A DNA stretch of 64,000 bases from Siphonodentalium dalli (GCA_032622095.1 CP136068.1:152359151-152423150); one strand, 5' to 3'; shown: positions 21,936 to 32,642, counted from the first letter of the stretch. The notes: a model not told the origin generated them from the letters alone. Numbers and translations are program-made.

Positions 21936-22327
21936 CCCTTTACCCAACAGAAGGGCCCTGTGCCAATGCATTCTCTTATATATGCGAGTCGACCATAGGT
22001 CGCCTCGCATATATAAGAGAATGCATTGGCTTAACACATTAAAAATTATAAAATTGTTAAAGAATGTAAGAAAAAATGGTGAAAAGTGTTAAAAAAAGAT
22101 TTTTTTTAGGCCAATGCATTCTCTTATATATGCGAGGCGACATATGGTCGACTCGCATATATAAGAGAATGCATTGGCACAGGGCATAACTGTAACTATC
22201 ACAATGTGGTCAAGGAGCCGGTTCCAATGATATCCATATTTGTATGGTTCTATTGAGACAGACCGAAGATATTTTAGGCTGTTGAAGCTTTATTTGGCCG
22301 GTTTTGGCCGGTTTGTTGGGTAAAGGG
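21936..22327 (+). mobile_element. Family C twin-hairpin element
   Basis: Complete: TTAA at 21932 and 22328, both hairpins, and the tail with a doubled GGCCGGTTTTGGCCGGTTTG before the terminus. Confidence 0.93.
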
Positions 22328-22653
22328 TTAAACACGGAACTAATATTTTTGGATAAAAAAAACTTACATATATCAGCATAACAATCTTTGAGAACCGTTG
22401 TCTATTGCCCACACCCCTCCTCCAGAAAAAAATTTGGCTAAATAGAGGCAACCCTTGAATTGACATTTTTCGTTTACGGCTTTGCTTTAGAATTGCATGA
22501 AATTCTATATTGGCTTCTGCGGCTTTTACAACGGAATCACCTTTTGCCGTAGCTAATTTGGAGAGCTGAAGAGGTGTGTGCAAGTGCTCATTAACCTGTT
22601 TTAATGATGGACCCCCTGAGATGGGTTAATCTGTCCCACTGGTGGAGTATTAA

Positions 22654-22906
22654 CCCTTACATAACAGGAGCTTCCTGAAATTTTTTGAAAACAAAGACAA
22701 ACTGTGCGAATGCATTCTCTTAAAAATGTGAGTCTCCCATGGGGAGCCTCTCATATATAAGAGAATACATTGGCCTAACAATATTTACCTTGACCGTGTA
22801 AACCAGTGCATTCTCTTATATATACGAGGCTCTGACACATATATAATAGAATGCAATGGCACAGGATATTTGATGCTGCACCAGCGTAGCTCCGGTCATG
22901 AAAGGG
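22654..22906 (-). mobile_element. Family D element
   Basis: TTAA at 22650 and 22907. It begins CCCTTACATAACAGGAGC and ends TCCGGTCATGAAAGGG, with the GATGCTGCACCAGC motif near the right end, so it is in inverse orientation. Both hairpins are diverged. Confidence 0.85.
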
Positions 22907-23430
22907 TTAATCATTTATTAATCATCTAATTGCTCCCCAGACCTGCCCCTTCAGAAAAAATGATTTACCACTATTTATTATGAATCACACTCTTTGACAT
23001 GGGTTAATCTGTACAACTGGTGGGAGTATTAATCTCTGATATTGATGCAGCTAATCCATACCAGTGGAGACCTATTAATTATACCCTGGTACTGGGGTGG
23101 TTAATGTTACTCTATTGGAGGGGTACAATGGAGTCCTGACTTTATTGCTTCAGCAACACAATAGGCAGGTTTATCAATTGAGCTTAAACAGATGCCTACT
23201 CTGGTGCATTAGAATCTCGGCTCGTCCCACCTATGTGGAGTAATGAACTATTCCGGGAGTGGAGAATCCAATAGTGTGTGTACAGTGCACATCTCATCAA
23301 ACTCATTCAAAGTTTATAGGGAGCATCTTCCCTATTCTTGGAATCTTGGAATACACTTATAATACACATGCTTATAACATGGTATAGGATTTCAAAAGAG
23401 TACTTTTTTTTGTGTCTGGCTTACTTATAG

Positions 23431-23537
23431 AAGCTGTGAACGGATATTCACTTTTATATACTAACATCGGACTTGTGTCGTTATATTATCGGGATATTTT
23501 GGAGATTCCTTCGCTATCTTTATATTCTCTTTCTCAG
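23431..23537 (+). CDS. Candidate internal exon, 107 nt
   Basis: The acceptor TTTTTGTGTCTGGCTTACTTATAG is followed by an open frame to CAG and an ideal donor, GTGAGT. The exon would start in phase 1 (two bases complete a codon) and end in phase 0. The translation includes NGYSLLYTNIGLVSLYYRD and ends LYSLSQ. The frame stays open past the donor. Hydrophobic and tyrosine-rich; not recognised. No repeat family overlaps it. Confidence 0.35.
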
Positions 23538-24068
23538 GTGAGTTTCTATTTTGGAATAGTTCCTGGAGGTCAGCTTCTAATACCCTGGGAAGTTTACGCT
23601 GTCTGTGGGTAATATCCTTTCCGTTGTTTGGTTTTCTCTAATTTTCTCCCCTGACACCACGGATGAGATATTTAGATTATCGAGCATGCTGTGAGCTTTG
23701 CTTTGAGTCATATTTTGCTTTCGGAGAATGAAGAGTTCTTATTCTTTTTGAGTGTTTTTTTTTTCTCTCAGACTTTTGAATGGTCTGTTCAGAGAGGAGA
23801 TGTATGCCACCAGATGTACACATGATTTTTATGGCATTTGTTGCTTAGTTATCAAGATTGGCAGAGAGTAATCTTGGACATCAGGTAATAAAGAAGCCTC
23901 AATTATTCTTGTTTAGAATATTTCACTGCTTTCTCTGAGGTACTGAGCTGTTTTAGAATTTTACTGCTTTCTCTGTGCTGTAATTAAGCTGTTTTAGAAT
24001 TAGGAATTTGTTACATCATGTTTATCTTGAGATCAGTTCTGGGTCATGGAAATGGTTTTAGAGTTTGA

Positions 24069-24470
24069 CCCTTTCATGATTGGAGCTGTGCTGGTGCAGC
24101 ATTAATGATCCTGTGCCAGTGCATTCTCTTATATATGGTCAAGGTAAATATTGTTAAGCCAATGTATTCTCTTATATATGTGATGCTCCCTATGGGAGAC
24201 TCTCATATATAAGATAAATATAAATAAGATTGTGACACCTTTTTGACTTTGTCTTTCTCAAGTGTAAGTTTGCTTACATAAAACGTCAATGAATGGTTAG
24301 AAGCTGGTGAATAAAATTTCACAACAAGTCTGCAAAGGTGTTACAATCTTATTTAAGTTATCAATTCTGGAGACTTAATTGTATGGCGTATCATATACTT
24401 GTACATATATAAGAGAATACATTGGCCCAAGGTTTTCGCAATATTACAGGAAGCTCCAGTCATGGAAGGG
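24069..24470 (+). mobile_element. Family D element with a 189-bp insertion
   Basis: The left end, CCCTTTCATGATTGGAGC, follows a TTGA (mutated TTAA); the right end, CAGTCATGGAAGGG, is followed by TTAA (24471). The first hairpin is internally deleted, and the second is split by the insertion at 24215-24403. Confidence 0.85.
24215..24403. mobile_element. Unknown 189-bp insert in family D
   Basis: Flanked by an 11-bp direct repeat, CATATATAAGA (24204-24214 and 24404-24414), which is a single sequence in other D copies. Inside, ATAAGATTGTGACACC and GGTGTTACAATCTTAT form an imperfect inverted pair about 128 bp apart. No family is recognised. Confidence 0.7.
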
Positions 24471-24544
24471 TTAATGTAATAACAATTTGGCTTCAGATGC
24501 CCTGAAAAATAATCATTTGTAATGAATTTTTTTGTCAATGCATC

Positions 24545-24592
24545 TTTTCCTAAGGGAACTACTCATGATTAAGTTTTTAGTACAGAAAGGGT
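24545..24592 (+). mobile_element. Family E right-end fragment
   Basis: CCTAAGGGAACTACTCAT and AGTACAGAAAGGGTTA match the right terminus of E elements. Confidence 0.5.
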
Positions 24593-24610
24593 TATTTTCA
24601 AAAGGAGAGC

Positions 24611-24966
24611 CTTAAAGACAAATATAATGGGCTTGTTCGGGTGCATGAAACTGATAAGTTACACTGGCACTATGTCAATAAGAGGAATGCAGCATTCTAC
24701 TAACATTGTCGAAAATTTCAAATTAACCCACTGTAATACTCCATAGAAAACATCATCTTAACTGCACTCAATTGTAAATGTTTACTTCTTGACAGTCACT
24801 GCATTTAATTAATATATAAGAATTACGAAGTGTGTTGTCAATTTGGATATAATATTTGTAAAATTACTACTTTGAGTTGTTATATTATCAGATGTAAAAA
24901 TACTACTTGGAGCAAGATTATTCTCCATGCATATATTATATCCCTGCCCGTGTGTTTTTCATCACT
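24611..24966. mobile_element. Family I half copy
   Basis: Starts at the I centre (TTAAAGACAAATATAATGGG) and follows the right arm through CTTGTTCGGGTGCATGAAA and ACTCCATAGAAAACATC to TTTTTCATCACT and TTAA (24967). Only one arm is present, with a small internal duplication near 24870. Confidence 0.8.
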
Positions 24967-25127
24967 TTAAAAACCTTTTTAAAAACATTTACAGGAAATT
25001 TTCTAGAATAGCCTTGAAAATCATTGGTTCTCACCTGTTGAAACCATGAAACCAATTCATCCTGTTTTGTCAGTTAAATTAACGCTGCTTTTTCAATTAA
25101 ATTGTTATATTGGATTTACAGCCGTAA

Positions 25128-25280
25128 TCAATCGGATGTGTTGAACATTATCAATTGAGAATTCTATGTAAAGACGGATACTTTGGATTCATTCAGAGAT
25201 CTGGCGAGAATTTAGAGCCTGAGGCGACTGAAAATGTCAAAGTTTGTTTGACTGGTATACGAATTAGCCCCATGAAATAA
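25128..25280 (+). CDS. Protein-like open segment, uncertain
   Basis: A 50-codon frame bounded by TAA codons. It reads VEHYQLRILCKDGYFGFI and continues acidic and polar, ending GIRISPMK. A usable donor (ACTGGTATAC, phase 1) lies inside at about 25254; no good acceptor precedes it. The RILCKDGYF part recalls the first strands of FGF cores or the second half of some SH2 domains; neither match is strong. It could be a decayed exon or chance. If spliced at 25254 it would join in phase with the candidate at 55684. Confidence 0.2.
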   Translation, partial: SIGCVEHYQLRILCKDGYFGFIQRSGENLEPEATENVKVCLTGIRISPMK

Positions 25281-25586
25281 GCTGTCTCCTCCGATGATAA
25301 GTAATGTATTGGAGTGTAATTTGAATGCCGCGACCATATACCATGAGCGTAGACTGATTGTTAACCCTTTTGCAGCCCTGTTAAATAGCTATTTTTTAGC
25401 CGAGGCAAATTTCAGAGACTACCAATGTTTTGTGTGTTTTTGTGTAAAATTGAAACAAATTATGGGAGACATTGTCTCAATGTCATTCTGTGGAAGTTTA
25501 TTGACAGCGAAAAATTAATTGTTGAATGGCAAGGACTACTGAGATAACTGCACAAAGATTATCTTATAATCATCAATTTTAAACTA

Positions 25587-26282
25587 CAGTAATGCCCAAA
25601 GTAATTGACCACTTAACCACAGCAGAATTATGGGTAATTTTTCAGGATTTAGTCGGAAATATGGCTTGTTGCCATCAGGGTCCGCGCTGGACCGAAATTG
25701 ACTTTTGCCAAATAATTTGCCAAATGAAAATATTTTTTGCCAAATTCTATTAGAATTTGCCAAATGTTATCCCTGGTAGTATTTTTCTGCAACGTTGATT
25801 GAGTTTTATGTTTCGACACTCGCGGTTTGAATGACGTTTGATATCGATAGGAAAGCAGTTAGTTAATAATTATACTCGCATCTCTATTGTGGTTTATCAT
25901 ACAGCAATAAACAAATCGCGGAACAATAAAATGGTAGAAGAGTTGCTTCATTAGAAGGGAACATCACAAGAGGATTAGCTATGTAAACACCACCACCACC
26001 ACCACACTAAATACTGGTAATCCATCCACCCATCAATAATAATGTTACCCGAAGTGACTTGCCAAAACTTTTGCCAAATGAAAATATTATTTGCCTAATG
26101 TGAATTATTTTTGCCATTGGCAAATTTGGCAAGTGGCAGCATGAACCCTGGTTGCCATTCATCGGAAAGCTCTCGCCGAGAGCTTTCCGATGAATGGTAA
26201 CAAGCCATATTTCCGACTAAATCCTGAAAAATTACCCATAATTCTGCTGTGGTTAAGTGGTCAATTACTTTGGGCATTACTG
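25587..26282. mobile_element. Family A foldback interrupted by a hAT-like element
   Basis: Left end CAGTAATGCCC after TA (25585), right end GGCATTACTG then TA (26283). The left arm stops at GTTGCCAT, where a 475-bp element is inserted; the palindrome resumes at 26151. Confidence 0.93.
25676..26150. mobile_element. Element N: hAT-like, perfect 8-bp TSD
   Basis: Begins CAGGGTCCGCGCTGG and ends CAGCATGAACCCTG. The flanks GTTGCCAT (25668-25675 and 26151-26158) are identical, and the uninterrupted family A sequence has this 8-mer once. The subterminal regions repeat TTGCCAAAT on both sides, as expected for transposase binding sites. There is a (CAC) run near 25990. No transposase. Confidence 0.93.
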
Positions 26283-26335
26283 TAGACCCTCACCAAAGGT
26301 TTATAAGCCTTGAAATGTTCTACCTGTTTCTTCAG

Positions 26336-26412
26336 GAAAATAAAATCTCCAAGTAACGCCCACACCCCATGCATGCTTTCTCCAGAGTATAATATATCTG
26401 TACACAGACTAG
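26336..26412 (+). CDS. Candidate internal exon, 77 nt
   Basis: The acceptor CTACCTGTTTCTTCAG is strong and the donor ACTAGGTAAGG good. The frame is open, starting in phase 2 and ending in phase 1, and reads RKIKSPSNAHTPCMLSPEY then NISVHRL. Caution: CGCCCACACCCC with TTTCTCCAGAG resembles the cluster motif at 22410, so part may be repeat-derived. Product not recognised. Confidence 0.25.
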
Positions 26413-27072
26413 GTAAGGCCATCCAAAATAAATTATTGCTTCTCTGGCACTGCCCTATTGAAATAAATGGCCCACATTGGACGTTTAATTTTGATTTTTG
26501 ATATTATGACCAAAAAAGTGAGAAAAAACAATTTTTGTTTTCAATTGTTCCATATGCATTGAGCATTAAATGCAAAATACATGAACTCTTAACATATCTC
26601 TGTAATATATTAGGAGTACCTATCATGTATATGCATAGTGACATAGAATATGAAGCTGATGACTATATTGAATAAAATGATTAGCTGATCCTTATAATTG
26701 TGTGTACTAATTGTAACTCCAGAACAAATGAACGGCTCTGGAGGAAATTTAGGATCATGTGTTATAATGGAGTGGTGTCAATTTATAGACAACAATAACA
26801 ACTAAATAGGTAAACATAAAAGGTAATCCCTGTGTCTTGTACTGGTAGTACCATGTAATTTTTATATCAGATTAACTGAGTTTATATGCATAACAAATTT
26901 CCCTCTACATTTTCTGACTATTACTAGACAATGGAAGGTAACATACTCCATGCTTAATATGTGCAAACAAAAAACAAATCTAAAAATAAAAGCCTCCCTC
27001 CCTCACTGATTTTCAAAAAAATAATTCAGGAGAAACAATTAATAGCAACCACCAAGGGTTAAGGCAGGTGAA

Positions 27073-27080
27073 TGACGTCA
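27073..27080. promoter_or_regulatory. CRE-type site, TGACGTCA
   Basis: A perfect palindromic TGACGTCA lies about 53 bp upstream of the candidate start codon at 27133, in a stretch free of recognised repeats. ATF/CREB proteins bind this motif. Position upstream of a possible first exon makes it worth noting; one 8-mer alone is weak evidence. Confidence 0.3.
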
Positions 27081-27132
27081 TATAATTTGTTCTATATCCA
27101 TCAGTGATTTTTCAAGATCGCGTGTATAGATT

Positions 27133-27258
27133 ATGGAGAAATTGTCACGTGACTTCCGGTTAGCAAGTGTGGAGATTGCAAAAAACTCGGAATTGGAAAT
27201 GAAGCATCGCGATAAAAATGAAAGTAACTATACTTCACAACTTACGAAGAGTTCACAG
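27133..27258 (+). CDS. Candidate first coding exon, 42 codons
   Basis: ATG in a favourable context (A at -3, G at +4), two codons after an in-frame TAG. The frame is open to CAG followed by donor GTGATT, ending in phase 0. It begins MEKLSRDFRLASVEIAK and ends HRDKNESNYTSQLTKSSQ, hydrophilic and without a signal peptide. The stretch is richer in CpG than its surroundings and includes GTCACGTGAC and ACTTCCGG inside the coding part. No repeat overlaps it. The protein family is not recognised, and a following exon in phase 0 was not firmly identified. The start could instead be an internal exon after GTGTATAG. Confidence 0.35.
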
Positions 27259-27451
27259 GTGATTTAAGTCTATTCATTTCATGTAGACCAATTTCGTTGG
27301 TCAGCTTAATGAAAACGAAAAATGAAGAAGTCATGACGATAATCCAGACAAGATTTTACAATCCATGACACGTCTTGTCAATTTGGCATGTCGTCTCCGT
27401 CATGACCACTGCATGATGTTACATAAATTATCCTTAGCGTTATGTTGCCGA

Positions 27452-27643
27452 AAACCCTGTGCCAATGTATTCTCTTATATATGCAAGTCTCCCATATATT
27501 TGAGAATACATTGGCATAACAATATTTACCTTGACCTTGTAAGCTAGTGCATTCTCTTATATATACAGGGCTCGCATATATTAGAGAATGCCCTGGCACT
27601 GGATTCTTAATGCTGCACCAGCACTGCTCCAGTCATTGAAGGG
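27452..27643 (-). mobile_element. Family D element, inverse, left end eroded
   Basis: The two hairpins are shortened and diverged. The right end, GATTCTTAATGCTGCACCAG then AGTCATTGAAGGG, is followed by TTAA (27644). Confidence 0.8.
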
Positions 27644-27869
27644 TTAATTAATTTTGGATGGCCTAATGTTCGAGTTATTTATTCGATGCCCAGTTGCTGA
27701 CATAGATTAGCAGAGTTAGTCCCTGTAGCATCATTCTTAATTGCTTCATGATCTATTTCCGTAGGTAAACACCTCACCTAGTTACCTGTAGGGCGGGTTT
27801 GATTATAAAGTAGTCCCACTTTCATTGTCTGAGAAGGCATAAACTAAAGTATTCACATGCGTCTGATCA

Positions 27870-28075
27870 GGGTTGGGGTATTTGTAATTATAATTGAATG
27901 TAATTAATTACATTTTCCCAAGTAATTGGATGTAATTTGTAATGGAAGGTTTTTTCAATTACATGTAATTGAATGTAATTAATTACATTGAGAAAAGGGG
28001 TGTAATTTCAATTACATTTTCAATTACATTTTCAATTACATTTTCAATTACATTTTCAATTACATTCCAAAAATA
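27870..28075. repeat. AATTACAT-rich simple repeat
   Basis: Irregular GTAATTGAATGTAATTAATT units lead into five perfect 12-bp units, TTTTCAATTACA (about 28008-28070). It is nearly free of G outside the first part. Confidence 0.9.
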
Positions 28076-28189
28076 CAGACCAATATAACAACCAACTTTA
28101 ACACAGACGGTCTCATATGGTCCCTCAGTTGTTCTGAATGCTCATTTAGATTGCATTGTATGCTATGCCAAGTTACTAGAGGGGGCGGC

Positions 28190-28500
28190 GGATTCAACCG
28201 AGGACAAGGGGCACAACTTCCAGAAAATGGCACTATTTTAAGTCAGAGGTATTGGCATAACGGTGAAAAGGCCAATTTAGGTTATTATACCACATTTTAA
28301 AGCACTTTCCAGCTCCAAGCTTATATTAAGCTGCTAGAATGGGTATATATTTGTCACTTAGGACAATACCACAATGCTGGTTTAGCTGCTATTTGAGATA
28401 TTTCTTGTCATTATTTGAAATTTGGAGCAGGGCAGGGGGGGGGGGCATGGGCCTTCTCCCCCCCCCCCCCCCCCCTGCACCAACACCCCTGGCTACTAGA
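28190..28500. repeat. Inserted block with poly-G and poly-C arms
   Basis: ATACCACATTTTAAAGCACT and AGCTCCAAGCTTATATTAAG recur at 28740-28800 in a second inserted block. A G run (28435-28448) and a C run (28458-28475) form a potential hairpin around GCATGGGCC. The second block has the same arrangement shortened at 29130-29180. Confidence 0.65.
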
Positions 28501-28838
28501 CTAGCCTAAGGTCCTCAAACACTACATTTCTGAGGGTGCATCACTGTGATCAAAGCAAAGGCCCATTGTATATTATACAGATCAGGAATTTCTGAGCTCA
28601 TTCTGTATACAAATGTTAGTATTTGCATTCCGCAGGTTTCTGAGGCATTTCAAGGCCAATTAGATTTCTTTTTTCTATGGTTTTTCTTTTTTTAGTCTGA
28701 TGTATTACCATAAATGCTAAAACGGCAAATGTTAGTAATCATACCACATTTTAAAGCACTTACCAGCTCCAAGCTCATATTAAGCTGATATATAATGGGT
28801 ATATTTGTCACTTAGAACAATACAACAATGCTGTGTAA

Positions 28839-29091
28839 AGGGATACTGTACTCAAATGTTGTTGTTGGTTTCTATAGTCTCTGAGTCAAAGAATGAGGTA
28901 ACCAGATTTCCGTTATTTGAAAGTCTTAAATTAAATTTATATCAATTAATAACTTTGATTTTAAGATAACCTATTAACCTGAACGTTTACAGAATACATC
29001 TAGGACTCAAATTACTTAGTTTTCTATATATTATCAATATTAGGTCGTTCTTATCACCGGGAATTTATTGAAAATGGCATAAAGTACCCCT
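28839..29091. mobile_element. Family L, probable TTAA-type element
   Basis: The left end AGGGATACTGTA follows GTAA (a mutated TTAA); the right end AAAGTACCCCT is followed by TTAA (29092). The ends resemble family H (AGGGGGTACTGTAC). It lies within the second inserted block of the tandem array. Confidence 0.55.
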
Positions 29092-30671
29092 TTAAGATGA
29101 TATCTGGCCATTCTATGAAGTTTGAAAGTGCCCCCCCCCCCATGTCCCACTTGGTATAAGGGCATGGGGGCATATGCCCCCATCTGCATCCCTGCTCCAG
29201 CACCCTGGCTACTAGACTAGTATAAGGTAATTCAAACACTACATTTCTGAGGGTGCATCAGTCTGATCTAAGCAAAGGCCAATTGTATCCTATACAGATT
29301 TAGGAATTTCATTCCGTACACAAATGTTTAGCTAAGTATTTGCATGCTGCAGGTTTCTGAGGCATTTGAAGGACAATTAGATTTCCTTTTTCTATGGTTT
29401 CTCTAACACAGGGATTACGGATTCCATTGGAGAATTTTCAGATAATAATTATCAGAATAAGATTCTATAGTGAGTCCCACTTTCATTGTCTGAGGAGGTT
29501 GTAGGTATATTCACCTTCATCTGATGTGGTTCCATGTTATTTTGAGCAGTCAGTTAGTAATGTGCATTGTAGGGTATGTCAACTTACTGGTATAAGGTTC
29601 TCAATGTTACATTTCTGAGGGTGCATCAGCCTCATCAAGACAAAGGCCCATTGTATAGTAAACAGATTTAGGTATTTCTGAGTTGATTCCATACACAAAT
29701 GTTAAGCCAAGGGTTCTGCAGGTTTCTGAAGCATTTCATGGCCAATATACTGTAGATTTCTTTTTTCTATGGTTTCTCTAACACGGGGATTACGGATTCA
29801 CTTGGAGAATTTCAGATATTAATTATCAGAATAAGATTGTAAAGTAGTTCCACTTTCATTGTCTGAGGAGGTTGTAGGTATTCACCTTCATCTGATGTGG
29901 TCCCCTTGTTATTCTAAGCGCTCACTTAGTAATGTGCATTGTACGGTATGTCAAGTTACTAGTATAAAGTTCTCAATGCTACATTTCTGAGGGAGCATCA
30001 CTATGATCAAAGAACAGGCCCATTGTATATTATACACTATACAGGTTAAGAATTTCTGAGTTATTCTGTACACAAATATTTAGCCAAGCAATAGTGTGCT
30101 GCAGGTTTCTGATGCATTTCAAGCCAATTAGATTTCTTTTTTCTAAGGTTTCTCAAGCTCAGGGATTACAGATTTATTTGGAGAATTTTCAGATATTAAT
30201 TATCAGAATAAGATTCTTAATTAGTCCTACGCTCATTGTATTCTATTCACCTTCGTCTGATGTAGTCCCATGTTATTTTGAGCAGTCAGTTAGTAACGTG
30301 CATTGTACGGTATGTCAAGTTACTGGTATAAGGTTCTCAATGCCACATTTCTGAGGGTGCATCACTGTGATCAAAGAACAGGCCCATTGTATATTATACA
30401 GGTTAGGAATTTCTGTGTTCATTCTGTACACAAATGTTTAGCCAAGCAATAGAGTGCTGCAGGTTTTGAGGCATTTCAAGGCCAATTTTTTCTCTTGGAG
30501 AATTTTCATTTAATAATTATCAGCATAGGATTGTATAGTAGTCCTGCGCTCATTGTCTGAGGAAGCTGGAAGTATTCTTTTTTTGGGTCTGCTGTGGTCA
30601 CTGGGATGTTAGGAGCGCCAAGTTATAGTCCTTCAATTTTGAGACACAAAGTTGTGCTTGTGCGCCTTCGT

Positions 30672-30933
30672 CAAGCCAGGATTGTCTGACATTTGAAGAA
30701 TGTGTGAATTTAGTGGCGCTATCCTGCACAGTGGGCTAGCATCACCAAATTTGCAGAAGATAAATTGCATAATCAATGTGAACATAACCAACTTCAACTG
30801 GGGAACTTCAATCTGATCTGAAGTCTCCTATAGCAGTTGAGGCCTAAGCAGAATGAGGTCCCCAGACAGTGATTTTGGCGACCCTAGCCTGCTGTGCATT
30901 CTGCAAATGTCAGACACGCTATACCCAGGCCTG
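30672..30933. mobile_element. Family B element, eroded
   Basis: CAAGCCAGG at the left and CCAGGCCTG at the right, with degraded palindromes and the interior GCATAATCAATGTGAACAT and CAACTTCAACTGGGGAACTT. Confidence 0.7.
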
Positions 30934-30969
30934 TTTACTCAATATCTTTAGACATGCATCATTTCAACC

Positions 30970-31345
30970 AGGGGCGCCGGAAGCATCCAAGGGCAGGGGG
31001 GCAGAGCCTACAAAAGGGGCACTTTTCCGCAAAAAAGGGCATTTTCTCCGCAAACTCGGGAAAATAACCATAAATTCATTGTGGCAAAAATCCCTATTTT
31101 AATGGTATTTGTCGGTTTTTATGGCCGTTTTGTAATAAAATTGACAAAAAATTAATATTCCTTGTGAAATTGGTGGTATTTGGACCAAAAAAGTCACATT
31201 TTGCTATAAAAACACGAGATTAAACACACAAAAAGCATTTTCTGTCTCCAGAAAAAGGGCAAGTCCTGCCCCCGGTCGCCCCCTTGGTCAAGGGCAGGGG
31301 GGTCAGCTGCCCCCTCGGCCCCCCTCTTCCGGCGCCCCTTATTTC
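30970..31345. repeat. Inverted pair around GGGGCGCCGGAAG
   Basis: AGGGGCGCCGGAAG at 30970 pairs with CTTCCGGCGCCCCT at 31326. The interior has GGGCAGGGGG on both sides (30991 and 31291) and AAAAGGGCA three times. It behaves like another terminal-inverted-repeat element of about 375 bp. The flanks are ATTTCAACC and TATTTCAAC, suggesting an 8-9 bp duplication (ATTTCAAC). Confidence 0.65.
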
Positions 31346-31349
31346 AACA

Positions 31350-32378
31350 ATTCAATTGATGACTGCATGGGTTTGGATTTCATGTAAAATGGTGATAGAA
31401 AGCAACAGCAGCTTCATAATTCCTCAACAGTCGATGACCTTGTACCAGGGAGAATTGTCTGCAAATTGAGATGATTTCCTCATGCTCAAATTGTCAAACA
31501 ATATTATCCATCGCGTTATAAATAAATCATCGTGAAAGACAAGCTTCACTCATGCTTATTATTTGATTATCCTAATTTGGCTTCCCAGACTGGGAGACGG
31601 AGGATTGCGTAACAATTCGCGCCACAACTTCTTTTGATCTGATGATGAATTTTATGTAAGATGAGATTGTCCTTAGAGAGCGAACACTAAAGTAGACCTG
31701 ATATCTGTAGAAACACAATCGTAACATTCTGTTATTGGGTAACATCTGTCATGATTAGCATAGCATCCATCCCAATGAAGTTTTATTTTAAATTTGTTCA
31801 TATGACAATTGTTTTGAAAAGCAAGTTTGTTTGTTGAAATTTGTTGTCACTTCAAACATTCCGATCATATCACAATGTCAGTTGATTTTCCTGATGTACC
31901 TTACTGTTGACAAATGTGTCATTAGTCCATATCATAACGCCAATTGGCTGCTTGGCTTATGACAACCTAATGCCCTTATTGGCTTAGATATTGGGAGAGT
32001 GGTGGGGGAGAGAGGTGGGGGTGACGTAGCATTATTTCTACTTCTGTGGGCTGTCTTGATACATGTATAAGTACATGATTAATAAGATTGAAAGTGATTA
32101 ACTTTTAATGACGAGAATCGGTCATTACTTTCGACAATGAAAACTCAAATTCCAGTCTATCAGAAATCCTGGTTTTATGTAACTGCACCTCGTACTGGAT
32201 GTACAGAGGACACACAGTCAAACACAATCTGTGCCATATCACACTGGAAGCAGCTAATGGTAACTTCATTTGATAATCCTCATTTCAATGGAGAGGGAGG
32301 ATTGCGTAACAATTTGTGATACAACTTATTTACGATTTATATAAGATGAGATTGTCCTTGAGAGTTAACACTATATAA
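31350..32378. repeat. Mostly unassigned, with a diverged duplication
   Basis: GGAGGATTGCGTAACAATT with TAAGATGAGATTGTCCTT occurs at 31600-31690 and again at 32293-32365. Otherwise AT-rich with no supported gene. The open frame at 32137-32319 overlaps the second copy. Confidence 0.5.
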
Positions 32379-32621
32379 CCCTTTCTTTACTTGAAACTCA
32401 AAGATGAATAGTTCCCTTAGAATTAGTCAGATAATAAGTTCAAAAAACTATGGCCGTTTGTTGAACTATTATCTGAACATTTCCCACCAATGAATCCTGC
32501 TGCACTGTTTGTCTCTCTGTTGTCTGCTTACATTTCCTGAACATCCCTCCAGATGAATAATAGACCATTCCATTGTATACTTTTATAACAGAGTGGGCTA
32601 ATCCATTCAGTAAAGAAAGGG
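32379..32621. mobile_element. Family E element
   Basis: Starts CCCTTTCTTTACTTG after ATAA (a mutated TTAA) and ends CAGTAAAGAAAGGG. It carries the shared interior with AGTCAGATAATAAGTTCAA, and ACATTTCCTGAACATCCCTC near the right. Confidence 0.8.
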
Positions 32622-32642
32622 CTGACAACATTAGACCTAATT

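Larger units (their letters stand above)
19140..23250. repeat. Cluster of diverged repeat units
   Basis: The sequence GGGTTAATCTGTCCCATTGG recurs near 21437, 21723, 22623 and 22993 with changes. ATTATTCCCTGGTA-type sequence follows at 19740, 21480, 21800 and 23070. CCCACACCCCTCCTCCAGAA-type sequence occurs near 19180, 20080, 22410 and 22930. The cluster is split by B, A, C, D and E insertions and contains the minisatellite. A separate segment (GCTTTAGAATTGCATGAAAT, 22480) also recurs at 40500. Confidence 0.7.
27790..30570 (+). repeat. Tandem array with a period near 365 bp
   Basis: ACATTTCTGAGGGTGCATCA (or a one-base variant) starts at 29241, 29609, 29981 and 30345, spacings 368, 372 and 364, and also at 28524. 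Each unit also has TCAGATAATAATTATCAGAA-type, CACTTTCATTGTCTGAGGAG and GGTTTCTGAGGCATTTCA. The 5' units are broken by inserted sequence (27860-28100 and two related blocks at about 28190-28500 and 28690-29215). Confidence 0.88.

Noticed and set aside
25359-25520. TTAACCCTTTTGCAGCC as the left end of another TTAA element
   Set aside because: No inverse terminus followed by TTAA was found within the next few hundred bases.
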